From: Brachycybe producta
Lineage: Eukaryota > Arthropoda > Diplopoda > Playtdesmida > Andrognathidae
Reading direction: 5' to 3'
DNA: 64,000 nt
Assembly: GCA_036925085.1 (NCBI GenBank)
Contig: JAUPFP010000087.1
Coordinates: 310,001-374,000, forward strand
In this document: positions 14,001 through 29,760 of the stretch, one piece after another
Numbering within the stretch: position 1 is the first letter of the stretch
Layout: each line of letters opens with the position of its first letter
Notes under the pieces: generated by a model
Databases searched by the model: none
Told to the model about the DNA's origin: nothing
The model's input: only the letters and a program-made list of their open reading frames with translations
Made by a program: the position numbers and the translations under genes

Positions 14001-14959
14001 AAACAGAGATTCAACAAAAAACACAGCTTTAATAAATACCTTTTAACTTAGTTTCTCTCAGATGAATCCCTGCTCAGAGGGTTCAAGTATAAAGTTTCCT
14101 TTCCGAGACTTAGGCCGGCCGTATTCTAAAACGTCACTTAAGCCACCAACAAAGTTAAACTTAAAAACTCTCCACAGACTTTCCATAAAGTTAAAGTGAA
14201 ACTTTATTTTAAGCAACGTTTTTGAATGCAGGGGGTAATTAATTCTAAGCTAAAGTGCCACTTAAGCTTAAAACATGACTTACAACGAGAAAGGTTGTAA
14301 GTTTAATTTTGTTTAAACTTATAGCTTTGTTTTAAGCAACATTTTAGAATATGGCCGTCAGTAATCTGGATTTGAGACTTAAAAATGTGATTTCGTCTAG
14401 TTCCCATTAATTTGTTTTGAGTTTATGTTTTCACTTACAGCTGTTTGTGACAAACGACACAGAACCAATGAATGCCATCGTGAGCGTAAACGCGGCAAGA
14501 CTTGCACACTTTGGCACGACAAACGGTACATGGAGCACCACGGTTGATTATCTTTCCTAGTTGGCAACGACATCGAGCGCAAGACGTCATCGGGTCCAGT
14601 CCACCTCGAATGGCTCCTCTCCTTCGCAACCACTGAAGCTCGGACTTCAGCCTCCTGTTAGTTAGAAAGAAGAAGAAAAAACGAGATAAAAAAGCAAATC
14701 GCAGAAATCTGTTGACGTTTCCAGGACGAAATGCGAAAGAGAATGACGTAACCGTGGCTACGACTTTCTCTCGGATGAGGAAAATGCCGTGGAAACCAGG
14801 ACACTCTCTCTTCGAAACCAAGTTAATTAATTAGTTAACTCACATGATGCGTTGTTCGTCTCTTTTTCTCAGGTCCTCGTCTCTTTTGAGCACATTGAAG
14901 ATGACCTGTCGTTCCGTTTCCGACAGATTCTTCAGATCGACAGCTAACTTTGAATCCAT
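2058..14959 (-). CDS. btsz: Synaptotagmin-like protein, Bitesize type (SHD zinc finger + giant disordered region + C2A-C2B)
   Basis: Exons, 5' to 3' on the minus strand: 14959-14844, 14654-14439, 11311-11175, 11111-10401, 10023-4145, 4061-3933, 3854-3567, 3488-3327, 3253-3066, 3000-2792, 2206-2058. Phases agree and give about 2,727 codons. Residues 1-155 form a Slp homology (Rab-binding) domain around a FYVE-like zinc finger with CARC, CTVC, CKSC and CVVC motifs, followed by TGEWMNEF. The 5.9-kb exon encodes about 1,960 residues of acidic, serine-rich, probably disordered sequence with a run of eight His. C2A (about 2410-2545) has RSRSDPYVK; C2B (about 2550-2690) has NGTSDPF and VWDYDRLTSNDFLG. 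Several calcium-binding Asp are replaced: His in C2A loop 3 and Ala in C2B loop 1. Calcium binding may therefore be weak, as in some Slp proteins. Family role: Rab27-type vesicle tethering, and in flies actin/moesin organisation at the apical membrane. The exact orthology, Bitesize versus Slp4/5, is inferred. Confidence 0.9.
12567..12610. repeat. CTAC microsatellite
   Basis: Imperfect tandem CTAC units, interrupted by a CTGCCTGA stretch, inside the large Bitesize intron. Confidence 0.85.
14117..14356. mobile_element. Short inverted-repeat element with GGCCGTATTCTAAAA ends
   Basis: The left end GGCCGTATTCTAAAACGT pairs with the right end ACATTTTAGAATATGGCC, whose reverse complement is GGCCATATTCTAAAATGT. 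Only two mismatches occur over 18 bases. The interior has no ORF. Size and structure fit a non-autonomous MITE. Confidence 0.65.
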
Positions 14960-15479
14960 GTCTCAACTTAACTGACTCACACACGGAATTATTGTTATTG
15001 CACAGTGTGTGTGTGGGATGATTATTTGAACGACCCTTTCTTTCGTTCTCCTTTCTTCTAAAACCACCGACAACGACGACGAAATTATGACGACGACGAC
15101 GCCCCGTCCTCAAAATACAAACAACAAAAAAAAAAAAAAAACCAGGTCGAGAAATAAAAATTCCTAATGCATCAAGGCTGTGGACACCCCTGAAAAATAT
15201 ATTTGGGCGGATCAATATTTTAGACCGATTAAAACAAATTAAAAACGATTAAAATCATTTTATTAAATTATAATTAAAATCTTAGGTCAAGAAAAAATAA
15301 TTTTGTAAAAAGTTGTTGTTGAAACAGGAAAAAAAAAACAGAAAAAAGTTTTTATTTTTTAATTAATTACTGAGTAATTAATGAGCCATTATATATTTAT
15401 ATAAAAAAAAAGTTTCCTCCACTTCTTCAATATTTTACATCTTAACGATGCGTTTATAGTTCACGCCTTTGCGTTTTGC

Positions 15480-16294
15480 TGACGTCACGACCACCTCCCT
15501 CCATTTATCATCTGTTCGCTAAGCTGGTTATAAACGCCTCCTCCTCCTCCTCTCCAACTGTTGATTATTCTGTCTTTCAGATTCAAAAGTGAAAAGAGAA
15601 ACTTGAACTTATTTTAGAAACTAGAAGGGTAGCCAGCTCGATTACTTAAGTTATCTTTTAAAATAACCTTTTTATGTAAGTTTGAAAATATTTTTAATTT
15701 TTGTCTATAAAAAGTTTATTTTGAAAGATATATCAACATGAAAATATTCCATAAGTGATTGAGCTACCCTTCTAGTTTCTTAAAACTTTCTAGTTTCACA
15801 TAGGTTTGCACCTGAAAAAGACAGAATAATCAAAAGCCACCTAAAACACGCGGATCCGTAACTTTGTTCATACTGTTACGTTTGAAACAACCGTAAGAAA
15901 AGCGTAAACTAACAATAAACGAACCACGTGACGTCACAACATTAGTGACAGAATCAAAGGTCCACATTCAATAATAAAAATTGGCAACTGAATTTCAACT
16001 TGATCTAGCTGAGCAAGGTTCCAATACAAAAAAAAAAACACCATTTTAAAGGGTATTCAATATAAAACTATTTGTCTACGTTGAGAACCCGGCTCAGAGG
16101 GTTCAAAAGTTAAAAGAGTCAGATTTCCTTCCAAAAAAAAAAAAGGCCATCTCCCTTACTTGAATTTAGGCCCTTTTCTCTAGCCTCAACCACCACCCAC
16201 CCCATATTTAAAAAATGGCTGTGACGTCATAAAACTTTTAAGAGAACAAGACGACTCCTTCCATCGCCACCCTCAATTTGCATGCGTGACGTCA
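15480..16294. promoter_or_regulatory. Cluster of four CRE palindromes (TGACGTCA)
   Basis: Exact TGACGTCA occurs at 15480-15487, 15929-15936, 16222-16229 and 16287-16294. The second copy overlaps an E-box (CACGTG at 15925-15930). TGACGTCA is the full binding site for CREB/ATF bZIP factors. The cluster lies 0.5-1.3 kb upstream of the Bitesize-type start codon. Binding is not shown by sequence alone. Confidence 0.5.
15563..15831. mobile_element. Family A inverted-repeat element (GAAACTAGAAGGGTAGC)
   Basis: The outer ends GATTATTCTGTCTTT and AAAGACAGAATAATC are exact reverse complements. An inner pair is TTAGAAACTAGAAGGGTAGC near 15614 and GCTACCCTTCTAGTTTCTTA near 15764. The interior is AT-rich and non-coding. 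This is the best preserved member of a family found repeatedly in the window. Confidence 0.8.
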
Positions 16295-17058
16295 CGGATT
16301 ACGATAACCAATCAACCGAAACGTTTTCGATCTCTTAATTAAATAGCTACTTGTTTTACTTGAAAACTAATGGAATTTTTTTTTAAATGAAAATAAAATA
16401 TTTCCTCAACGAAAATGTTTTACAGACGATATAATGTTAGAAATATCAACAGGTGGAAAAAGGGGAGGGGGAGGAGGCTCCTGTAAAAAAACTGTTCAAC
16501 TTTCGCAACAAATCTTCATTTTAACAACGAATAACGACCACATTTACGTAAAAAAAAAGACCGCGAAAAGAAACTTACGAATGCTATTTGCCGTTGAGAA
16601 GCAGCAAACAAGGCAACAAATAAGTTCAAAATCAAAACAAGAGTCGATCTTTGGACACAACCACCTGCTAAAAAAAAAATTCTTCGACGAAAGAAAACAA
16701 CATTACGGCGGTTGCGATTATGACAACTTCCGGTATAAGACGGAAACATCACTGAGAACGTACCGCCATCTAGCGTCAATTAAAAAAACCAACGAAACCC
16801 ACTATAAAAATGTAAACAAATTAAATAGATACAAGGAAGTGTTGAGAAATACATGAGGAAACACAATTAATTAGATGATAATAATAAACTGTTATTATAC
16901 TAATAAAAGCATGATTTCATCTGTCCCAAAAAAAGCATTTACGATCACGCACACATCCACTAATACATGAAATATCAAAACATCGACCGTTGAGTACTAA
17001 TTAATGACGACAAAAACAAACAATTTCATTAAGAGAAAAAGATAAATAGCGTTCGTAA

Positions 17059-18125
17059 TCATTCGTCAGTCTTTCGTTTCGGTTTTTTTGGATTCCTGGA
17101 TCGACTTTTAGCCTTGCATAGTGGACAGATCGGTGCATTGCGATGGATTTGTTGATGGCACGACAAACAAGACTGCAAAAGACAAGAGAATGACATGTAA
17201 CAAGAGAGTTGATTAAGTCTTCATTGACTACCGGTGTCGAATACCTTCATTGGAGGAGGCTGTTGACGAAACGAAGTCGGTTGAGGTCGTTCATTTTTGT
17301 TTCTTGCAACTTGCAAATGTTGAGCAGTAGCTGCCGGTAAAGACAACGATTGCGGGACGACCGGTTCTGGAGGTTCAGTCTGCCATTCGATCTTCTGCTT
17401 CTCAAAGTAACTGCAAACAAACGAAACAACTTAACCACAAAGTTCGACTAGTTCTTAGTACATTTGTAGACAGACTCCGGAGTTAAGATGACGTCTTCAT
17501 CATGAAGATCCGGTAGACCATGAAGTCCGATATCACCCCTCAGCTTGTCAATGTAATCTTTGAGCGGAATGTAATCCTCATGGAGTCTCTTGGCGACATC
17601 GAGTGACTTGTTTCGTTCTTCTTCAGCCTGTTTAATCACATTCTCCATCTGCACACAAAAATAAACACATCAGCCACTTACAACTGAGGAAAAAGTATTC
17701 TGCAGAGATAAAAAAAATTGCTACTAACGACGTTAATATCAGCATGGATCTGCCTCAACTCTTCAACGTGAGCCATTTTCTCCTGTAAAAGCAATTCCAT
17801 CTCGCTTTTGTATTCGCTTAGACATTTCTCTTCGTTTTCTTTGCTTTCCACTTCCAAACGGATCTTGTGTTTCAGTTTTTCCAACTGAATTGTCTTTGCT
17901 CTAAAAACATAAACAAATTTATGAAACAGACACAAAGATTTTTATGACAATAATCCTTCCCCTCCCTCCCTCCCCCTCTCTTTTTACACCACCCCTCATC
18001 TGAAATGGCGATGACACTTGTGCTCAAAGAACATTCAATAGATTGAATTCATTCCTTTGCTAATACCGTATTTCCTTTAATGCTTCCAATTTGTTCAGTA
18101 TATTCAGCTCTTCAGCCATTTCCAT
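17059..18125 (-). CDS. ZC4H2: ZC4H2 zinc finger protein
   Basis: Exons on the minus strand: 18125-18067, 17900-17729, 17648-17476, 17410-17245, 17172-17059. The phases close and give 227 codons; the vertebrate protein is 224 residues. It starts [20 protein letters not shown], continues as a coiled coil containing [20 protein letters not shown], and includes [14 protein letters not shown]. It ends with the C4H2 zinc finger ([18 protein letters not shown]) and a basic tail, [18 protein letters not shown], which is nearly identical to the vertebrate form. Known family role: a nuclear and cytoplasmic factor that stabilises RNF220-type ubiquitin ligase and influences neural development and Smad/BMP signalling. 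It is transcribed divergently from TGS1 with about 0.4 kb between the start codons. Identification is firm; the donor of exon 3 (GTCTGT) is not a strong consensus but restores the conserved Asp-Tyr-Phe. Confidence 0.97.
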
Positions 18126-18533
18126 GATCGGCTAACCTATGAAAGCAAAAAGATTTAAAGAAATACTAATGACAAACGGTAAACACAAGACTCGGAAACT
18201 AACAACGAAAACGATCGTTCAAAGCCGCCTGAGAAGGAGGAATAAATTTCTCTTCTCTTGCCGTATGCTAGCGCCATCTGACAATAAATAGCACTGACTT
18301 TGAAGCAACGTAAATATAAATTCGTATTTGTTAAAAATAATCGAAAAGGGTGCACAAATATGGGGTTCATTTTTATAGAATTAAACGTAAAAATCGCCAT
18401 ATTAGTACTCCCTTATTTTACTGAAGAAAGCTTCAAATAAACGAGACATGGCTTTTTTAACGGCATCTAGTGATGAGTTTAGTAACTTGTTATTTTACGT
18501 CTGCTCGTTTGTTGAAATTTTAACTGACTTTCA
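18126..18533. promoter_or_regulatory. Probable shared promoter of ZC4H2 and TGS1
   Basis: Two start codons face away from each other across about 400 bases. No other gene fits between them, so both transcripts must start within or close to this interval. No TATA box or other core element was recognised with confidence. Confidence 0.5.
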
Positions 18534-21512
<2,979 letters not shown>

Positions 21513-22833
21513 CTAATAATGATTTTTAAAAAACTTTTTATTATTTTTTGTATACTATTTTAATAATAAAAAATTATGATTTTATGATTTTAAATATTCT
21601 TTTGCTTTTTTAACTATCATTACAAACTGGTTATAAACCGTAATAAGACCACTTTACCTGCGATTTGGGTCCTTGGGCCCCCACCTGGTCTAATTTAGGG
21701 GCTACGTAGTTCAGATCGCCAACTACAAGAAAATATTTCCATTTAAAACAAAAATAATTGCAAATTGCACTCGTGTTTGAAGTCCTTACAATTTTCTCAC
21801 CTGGGTTCTCAAGTACTACATTTGGCCTATATGGTCTAGGTTCGGATTACAGCCAGCTCCTCCTTTTGATGTACGAAATGACCACGGGGTCATTCCAGAA
21901 AGAAGCAAATTAGAAAATATTATTATGACAAATATATTTATATGATTGCCACTGACTGATGTACAGCATTAACATGACAGCCATAAAATAAGAGCGCATA
22001 AGCAGTGACATCATAAAGTATAATTATCACAATTATTATATGATTCTTTTCTTTAATGAGGCGCTAAATTTGTTAAGTTTAAATTTAAGTAATTTTTTGT
22101 TCAGTCACATTATAAGCGACATAATTTTTATCTTTATTATTAAAATATATCAAAAGTTTCATTAGAGACGCGCATCTGGAAAGTAGAAATGAAAAATGAT
22201 TTTATCATTTTGGGTGTGTGTTTAATTGAGATTTATCATCATTATCATTAAGCTTATCACGTAACGTTTTATACACGACGGTCCCATAACCAAAAGTCCG
22301 AATCTATTACCAAAGTACAGCAATGCTAAATCGTTTAAAATTAAATATTTCAGAAACTATAAATGCTACACATTAAGAACTAAAGTTGTTTATAAAGAAC
22401 ATAACAAAATGTAGTTGTTCAAAAAAGTAAACAAATTTGTTAACAATTTTAAAAAAAAGTTATTGAATTTAAAAAAAACTGTGGTTTAAATTGTAATTTT
22501 TTTATGAAGGATTCTGATGCATATTTTTTTAAATTCAATAACTTGTTTTAATTACATACCAATTTCAATTTCAGTTTGATACGTTTTTTAAAAAATCATC
22601 ATCGGTTTTAAATGTGTAGCTTTTATAGTTTTAGAGATATTAAATTTTAAACAAGACAGGAAGATTATGGTTTTGAATTTGAGACATTACTGTATGTAGA
22701 CGACAATTCTTTTGTATGAGGATTCTATATGAGTTTTCTAGTATTTTTGTGGGGTACAGGGTGAGTGTGGACGGTCTTTTTTTTATTTGGAGTTATCATT
22801 GGTGGTGGGTGATTGAGTGAAAAACAGTGAACA
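21513..22833. other. Gap between TGS1 and the SH3-FAM107 gene
   Basis: It holds the TGS1 3' untranslated region, an inverted-repeat element (22334-22651) and the promoter of the next gene. The block near 21655-21720 (ttgggtccttgggccccca and following) is richer in GC than its surroundings and may be an old repeat. No coding ORF was recognised. Confidence 0.55.
22334..22651. mobile_element. Family F long inverted-repeat element
   Basis: The left arm contains AAACTATAAATGCTACACAT and the right arm contains ATGTGTAGCTTTTATAGTTT, its near-exact reverse complement. A second, inner pair brackets the centre: AGTTATTGAATTTAAAAAAA near 22458 and TTTTTTTAAATTCAATAACT near 22526. The arms together span most of the element, so a transcript would fold back. 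A related copy with AAACGCTACACATTTCAAACT lies at 45180-45683. Confidence 0.7.
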
Positions 22834-24534
22834 ATGGATGTAACGATGACGACGCCTGAGGGCCAAGTAATAGTGGGCCGAGTGTGCCGAGCCAAAAGAC
22901 GATTCGATCCGACTCATTTTCTAATTGAAAGTGATCAAATAAAAGGCTTGGAATCGACCGAGTTTCTATTAGGATTCGAAAAGGGTGATTTATTCGAAAT
23001 ATTAGAGAAAAATAAGATCATCGACGACGACGAAGGATTTCGACGGCCGCCGCACTGGATCGGAGTTAGGGCCATCAAGACAGATAAAGTCGGATTCGTT
23101 CCAGCCAACTACGTCACGGTAATAGAAATAATTATTATAAGCTACAAATCTGTTTTATCTGATTCTAATTAACTGTAAAATAAAAAAAGAGCGATTCCGA
23201 GGGGAAAGAGGGGAGGGGGGGGCCGCTTTTTTGTGTCCATTTCCTATTGATATTGTGATGCATTTACATATCAATAAACCCATTTATCGGTTTTGTTTTA
23301 TTATTTAATAAACGAGTCCATTCAGTTATTATTTTTTTTTTCTAATTAAGATTTGTCTTTTTTTTCCCCCCAATTTCCTCATTTAAAACAAAAGGCGACA
23401 ACAAAAAAAACTCGTTCATAAATAACGTTTTAATATTTAAATTATTTTTTATCTTTTCTTTTTAGATTGAAGAACAAGAAGAAATCGATGCCATTAAGGT
23501 AGAGAGAAATAGATTTTGTAATTCATTTTTATGACCTTAATTTTAACACAAAAAAAAAAATAAGACAATAAAAAAAATTCCCTCAGAATTGATGATTATC
23601 GGTTAATATATCGATGTAAAATCGATTCATATAAGTGAATGAGACTATCGATATGCTGTTCGACACACACGCCGCAGTTGTTACCACGTTTACATGTGAG
23701 AAATTAGTAGCTCTCTTATTTTTGCAGCAACATAAAATTAAATGACGAAATTTTAGTGTTTTTTTTTTTTAAAAAAGAAATTCTATACCTGGTGCTTTAT
23801 TGATTTTTGCGCAATCTTTTTTACTGTTTCTTTTCTTTTTAATTCATTTTATTGCTCTTTTATGATGCAACAAGTCACTTGATGCTGCTTCCTACATGTT
23901 AAAATTTATTTTTGTGGCAATTTTAAGAAATATTTTGCATTTTTACAATTTAAAATATTTTTTTTTCCTAAAAGACACGTATCATTAAAAGTTTAATGAA
24001 GTGCAAATTGTTTTTGTTTAAATAGGAAAAAAAAAACACAAAAAAATACATGAAAATTCTTTTGTTTTATGCAAATAAAAAATATGTATATTATTATCAT
24101 TACATTAATATTAGGATACTTATAAATAAAAACAAGTGAAGTTTATGCAACTTTCTACAAATTTCCAAAAATTATGCAATTTTTGCATTCCAGTTGGGGT
24201 TATGTGTGTTTTTCTATGCAAACTCTTGGTTTTAATACAACTTTCAAAAAATTAAATCACTAATTCACATCCATCTGTGTTTGTGTGGGGAGGGGGTTGT
24301 TGTTGATTATCGATTATGTCAATCATTTCCGATATTTTATCGATTGTTTTTCTTTAACGTGTGAATAATTTGTTACTCATTCTCACTCAATTAATAATTT
24401 TTTTTTTCTCTCATAATTATTCGGGCGTTTAAAAAAATGGTGATAATTCTCAGTTGTTTTTCCTGTTCTCATCAATGATTGACATTCTCAACCGTTGTTT
24501 CTGCTCAGTTGAATGCAGAAGAAGCAACTTATTA

Positions 24535-24574
<40 letters not shown>

Positions 24575-27500
24575 CTTAAGACTTTCTTATTTTTCTATAA
24601 ATAAGAAGAAAAGGTCGCTCCAGTCGATTACTCAACAGAGACAAAATTCTAAATGAAATAATTTTTTTCCTTTTCTTGTGAAATTTTCAATTCATAGACT
24701 GATTGCTGTGCGAAAGGCTATATAATAATAATAATAATAATAATATTATAAATCTATAAAAGTTTAACATATAATACTACAATAGTAGAATTAGAATTAT
24801 TAACGACCAACGTTTTAAGGTTGTGTATTCAAGAGAACAACAAGCTTTTATCTCTGAAAACAACTAAAAATAACGTCAAAATGTCGCTAGAAGTCTAGGG
24901 GGTCATTACAGCAACGTAATTAACATTGTCATATCTAGCTCATAACCTTGTTTCAGTCACAAAAGCAAACTACAAAACATTATATATACTATCATATGTG
25001 TATCACATCTTCGTGACAAGCCATTGCCTACATAACATGGCAAGTTTTAAAACGAAAAGATCATAATCAGTAACATTATAAGGTGTCATTGTCACATCTC
25101 AGTCTCATTACAGAAAAAAAAATCATGAAATTGTGACAGTCATACCTTATGATGTTAAGTGCTTCTACTCTTATTATTTTATAATTGACATTATTTTGTA
25201 CACCATTCAATGGCAGTCATATGACAACATTTGTGACTGTCACAAAGTTATGAGCTAGATTTACTGTCACATGAGTTTTATTTTTTTCTGTCTGTAATGA
25301 CACCTTTGGTTATTGTGAGTTTTGTATGAAAAACTGAAAGTGTTTTAGAAACTAGAAGAGTAACTGAATTATTTCTTATATATTAAGGTTGATATCGTTT
25401 CGAATGGCTGAGACAATTTCAACCTGCACATTAGATATATAACAATAATAATGATAGTTGTGTGTGTGTGTGGAATATAGGTGCCAGTTATTTCGCAAGA
25501 CTTCATCATTTATATTCTGAAGAAATATACATTATATACAGTATATGAAAAAGCTGAAAAGTGCAATTAGCGCAAAATGAAAAATAGTTGTAGTAGATAA
25601 TTGGACCAATGAGAAAGAAACCACTGTTTTTTGTGTGTCTGTTCCACAGTCTCAACTTACACATAGGGAAACATAGGGGGGGGGGGGGGGGTCACATGAA
25701 GAAAAAAAGATAAACTTTCATGTGTTTTAAAATATGGATGGTGAGAACCTGTAGCTCAACTATAAAACAATGTTTTAAAAAACACATTATAAACCTGTTT
25801 GTTGCTGCGGCTGTTGTTATTTATTGGCATTCCAATAAGCAGCATGTAAATGTGTTGTTTTTCTATTATTTTTCTAATAGTCAGCAAAAACAAAACAAGG
25901 TTTATTTTATGGCACTTTTTTTAAACTGTAGGTGTGTTTATTTTTTACAAGGATAAACGAGGGAGGATTTTTCAATAAGAACAAGAAAGGCTCATCAGAA
26001 AGACAAAAAAACAGTTGTGGTTTTGTGTGTCTTATTATATTTTGAATATTTGTTTTGTTTTTTTTTTGTTTGTTTTTTGCGACTTCTGGAACTTTTTTTC
26101 TTTCTTTTCTTCACGCAATGACAATTAGTTTGATTGTTGGACGACACTTAAAAGAAAATCTCTTTTCAAACGTAAAACAAGTTGAGAGAACAAACCTCAC
26201 CTGTGAACGGTTGCCATTGTTATAAAGTAAGGTGTTCTCTAGTTTTTTTTTCATGTAAGAAGCATAAAAAATATAAACATCATCTACAAAAGAAAACAAA
26301 AATAGGAGACCAAAGTTTAGTTGGTTTAGTTTTAAAAACAACTAAAAAAAAGCGTTGTTGGAATTGAGTGCTGCTGACATTTAATTATAATGTTACCACG
26401 GTTTCCTTGGAGTCGAAGGCGAAGGAGAGATCTCGGCCTCGAACGTGGTGGAGGTGGTGGACCAACCAACACCACCGATTCTGTACCCCATCATCATCAT
26501 GATAACCTTCGGGATAATTCTAACAATACATTATCAAATAACAATCGGGTAAGTTTACATCTTGGTAAAACAATGAGGAGGAGGAGGAGGCGAACGACGA
26601 CGATGAAGTTGTTTCATTTCATCAGGATTTTAGGATTAAAGAATTAAGAAATTCTGTCATATTCAGACTGCCTTCAAGTTGGTCATACTGTTATTTTTGG
26701 GGAGTCTAGTTCTTTATTAATTAATAAATTAATAAATAGATAATAAATAAATAAACGCTAAACTCTCGAACTTTATTCATAGAAACTTTCATATAAAAGT
26801 TGTTGAGTTTAGCGAGCTAACGTTGACTTTTCAGGGAACTTGGGGGAAAAAAGAGATGTTTAGAACCCTTGGGGGGGGGGCCCGATCATTGCAGAAAGAA
26901 AAAAAAGTCATAAAACATATTTATGATGCCAATGCTTATGATTAAGCATTTTGCGATTGTCATACTATGACACTTATATTTTTTCATATTAACATGTTTT
27001 TTTTTAATTTGGTTTCTCTGACTGCCATAAGGCTATGTATATGAGATAGATATGACAATTGACTGTCATAAGAAAGTCGTTTCTGCAATTAAGACACCTA
27101 TCTGTTAATTACACAAAAGAGGACAACCTACTTAACTATTACAATTGTATGTCGTTATTGAAAGTGAAACCACAATTATCATAATGTGATTTGTAGAAAG
27201 ATTTTAAGACAGTCTGCAGTACAAGTGATTTAAAGCCGAAATGCCTCACTGAACATTTTTAAAAGATAAATGAGTGCACTTGACTGACACAATTGTACCA
27301 ATGTAGTACAATCATGTATGTGGCGCTTACAGAATATTAATCCCAAATATATCCAATAGATGGCACTGTTGCAGTCATGTATTCTTTATAGAATGTTTTT
27401 TTTTTCTTAGAAAAGTTTTATGTAAAGTTTTATGAAGTTTTATGAAAGTCACAAATAAAAACCCTATTTAGTTTAAATCTATGGCCAAAATATTCTATAA

Positions 27501-29704
27501 ATGCATATATATATTAGTAATTTTAACAATTATATTTACATAGTTTATTAATTGTCAGCCAGTGTCGAAAAACACAATTGTAATCAGCACAATGGCACAA
27601 AATGTAACATTTTCTAAAAGTTCAAAATAAACAAGAAGGAGAAAAAAAGGGAGGAGGAACAAATGTCGGGGGTTGTGAAATCCAGTGTATGAAGAGGAAT
27701 CAATTAAATTAAAACAATGGAAGGAGACCCCCCCCCCTCACCACCAATGAATGAAAATGAAATGAGAAGATAAAAAAAAGTATTTTACATTTTATTATAA
27801 TAATAATAATAATAATAGTAATAGTTAATAATAATGAACACTTCTTGAGGTCTCGAGGAACACGAGTCAGAAGAGAGGAAAAGAAATTACCCTTAATTGT
27901 TTTAAGGGTGGGCAAATAAGGCACTCAACCCTTTGAGTTGCCCTATCATCAATCAATGCCAAATAACCTCCTATCTCTCCCCCCTCCATTTGGAATTATA
28001 ATTTGCTTTCGATACACCCTGTATTTCATGATTCAATCTTAATATTTATGCTTATAATGATTATGGCTAGGATTTTTATGCAAAATCACAAGCAATTTGA
28101 AGCAAATATGTTTCTCATTTTGTGGCCCAAAAGCCAACTGTTAATTCCGTTTACTTCAACCAACAATTGTTTTCTTTTTCAATAAAAAACACTGGTTAGA
28201 GGCTAGAGTTCTCTTAGAGTTTGATTAGAAAAAGCATAATAATTGCAGTTGCTCTAATGATGATTACTTCACAATTGGCCCTTGGGCCACAAATTGAGAA
28301 ACATTTTGCTAGATATTTCATTAAAATCCAAGCCCTACTCATAATGATAATTTAATAATTTCGTCATCCTTTTAAAAGGGTGATGACGTTGTTTATTAAG
28401 TTGCAACAAAAAAAAACCCCGATTCCTCTACATTTATTTCAATTTTATACTTCATCCATCAGTAATTTTAATGAATCTTGTCAGAAAATGTTGACAATTA
28501 ATAGAATGATTTTGCACAAAAATTAATAATTACTAATTATGCTTTATAGTTAGATAGATATATGGAGGTCAGTGTCTTTAAAAGTTAATCCTCTGAGCCA
28601 TTTAATCTTAATTAAAGTCCATCAAATTCATTCTGTTCATGTAATGTGCCATAAAATTAACCTTTTTTGTCCGTGTTGAACACAGGAAGGAGGAGGAGGG
28701 GTCACTGTGGCACCTCACTGAAAATGGATTCGGAATGTGATTTTTTGGGGGGATTTTGTTAAGAGTTGACACAGGAAGGAAGAACTTGTTTTAGAACTTC
28801 TGAGCTCGTATTTCGTCGTGTTTGTTGCTCATTCAGTCGTACTCTCAACCCTAAGTCTCTTTACAATAAAGTCAGCAATACTCAGAACAGAAAGAAGAGA
28901 GATTTTCAATCCTAATTTTAAAAGTGGACACAATTATTCATTATTATTTATTCAGCTTCCTCTTTTTTTCATTACAACAGGAAAAAGGCCTTCAACTGAA
29001 TACAGGGTACAGGGTGTAAGCGAAATGAACAACCTAAATGTCAACAATAATTATTAGGCACAAATTCAGTTTAAAAACACACGGTACTCGAAGTCTTCAA
29101 CTTTTAATTTGAACTCTCATAAAAAATAATACAATTTTCTTTTGTTGGAAAAATGAGTTTCAAATAAGGTTCAAGAGCAAAGTTTCCTTATTTTTGAATT
29201 TAAGCTTTAAAAGTTTAAATTCACAAAGTAAACATGAAAAAACAAAAAAAAAAAACAAAGGGCCTCTCAAAACAGAAAAAAATCATAAAATTGTGACAGT
29301 CATATTATGATGTCTTTACGACAATATTTGTTATAATATTTTGTGATTGTTACTATGAAGTAAGCTAGATGTATACTATATATTATCTTTCCATAATGGC
29401 TTCTCCAAGTCAATTATAAACTAGAATATTAGTTAAAAGAATTTTTAAAGATGTTTTTATAAATTCACCTATTATTCTAGTTTGTAACAAAATAAATCTA
29501 GTAAATGACTGTTATTTCTACTATTTAGTAGAGTGACATTTAGTGTATTCAGGCAATGTGACTTCATAAACATCCTGTAAAATTCTATATTGTTGAGAGT
29601 CAGTCTCTCACAACTTCCTCTTTTCTTTATGACAAAATAACAAGGTTGTTTTTGTTATAAAAGTTTGACCGCACGTTGCTTTTTATGGCATAATAACAGA
29701 ATTT

Positions 29705-29760
<56 letters not shown>

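Larger units (their letters stand above)
11312..14438 (-). other. 3.1-kb intron of the Bitesize-type gene
   Basis: Non-coding gap between the zinc-finger exon and the TGEW exon. It holds a CTAC microsatellite near 12567-12610, poly-G runs at 12087-12094 and 12807-12816, one CRE palindrome at 13776-13783 and an inverted-repeat element at 14117-14356. Because it separates the Rab-binding module from the rest, it could house an alternative promoter, but no start exon was recognised. Confidence 0.6.
14960..17058. other. Gap upstream of the Bitesize-type gene and downstream of ZC4H2
   Basis: It contains the 5' flank and probable promoter of the Bitesize-type gene, the 3' untranslated region of ZC4H2, one inverted-repeat element (15563-15831) and a cluster of CRE-like palindromes. 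A 140-codon plus-strand ORF at 16434-16856 is lysine- and glutamine-rich, matches nothing I know and is probably chance. Confidence 0.6.

Noticed and set aside
16434-16856. 140-codon plus-strand ORF in the Bitesize upstream region
   Set aside because: Lys/Gln-rich low-complexity sequence with no known motif, over a region with CRE sites and AT-rich runs. Chance is more likely.
28014-29010. ACACCCTGTA at 28014 and TACAGGGTGT near 29007 as one transposon
   Set aside because: The ends face outward relative to the TACAGGGTGT orientation seen at 322 and 40593, so they are not the two ends of one element. They may be ends of different old insertions.
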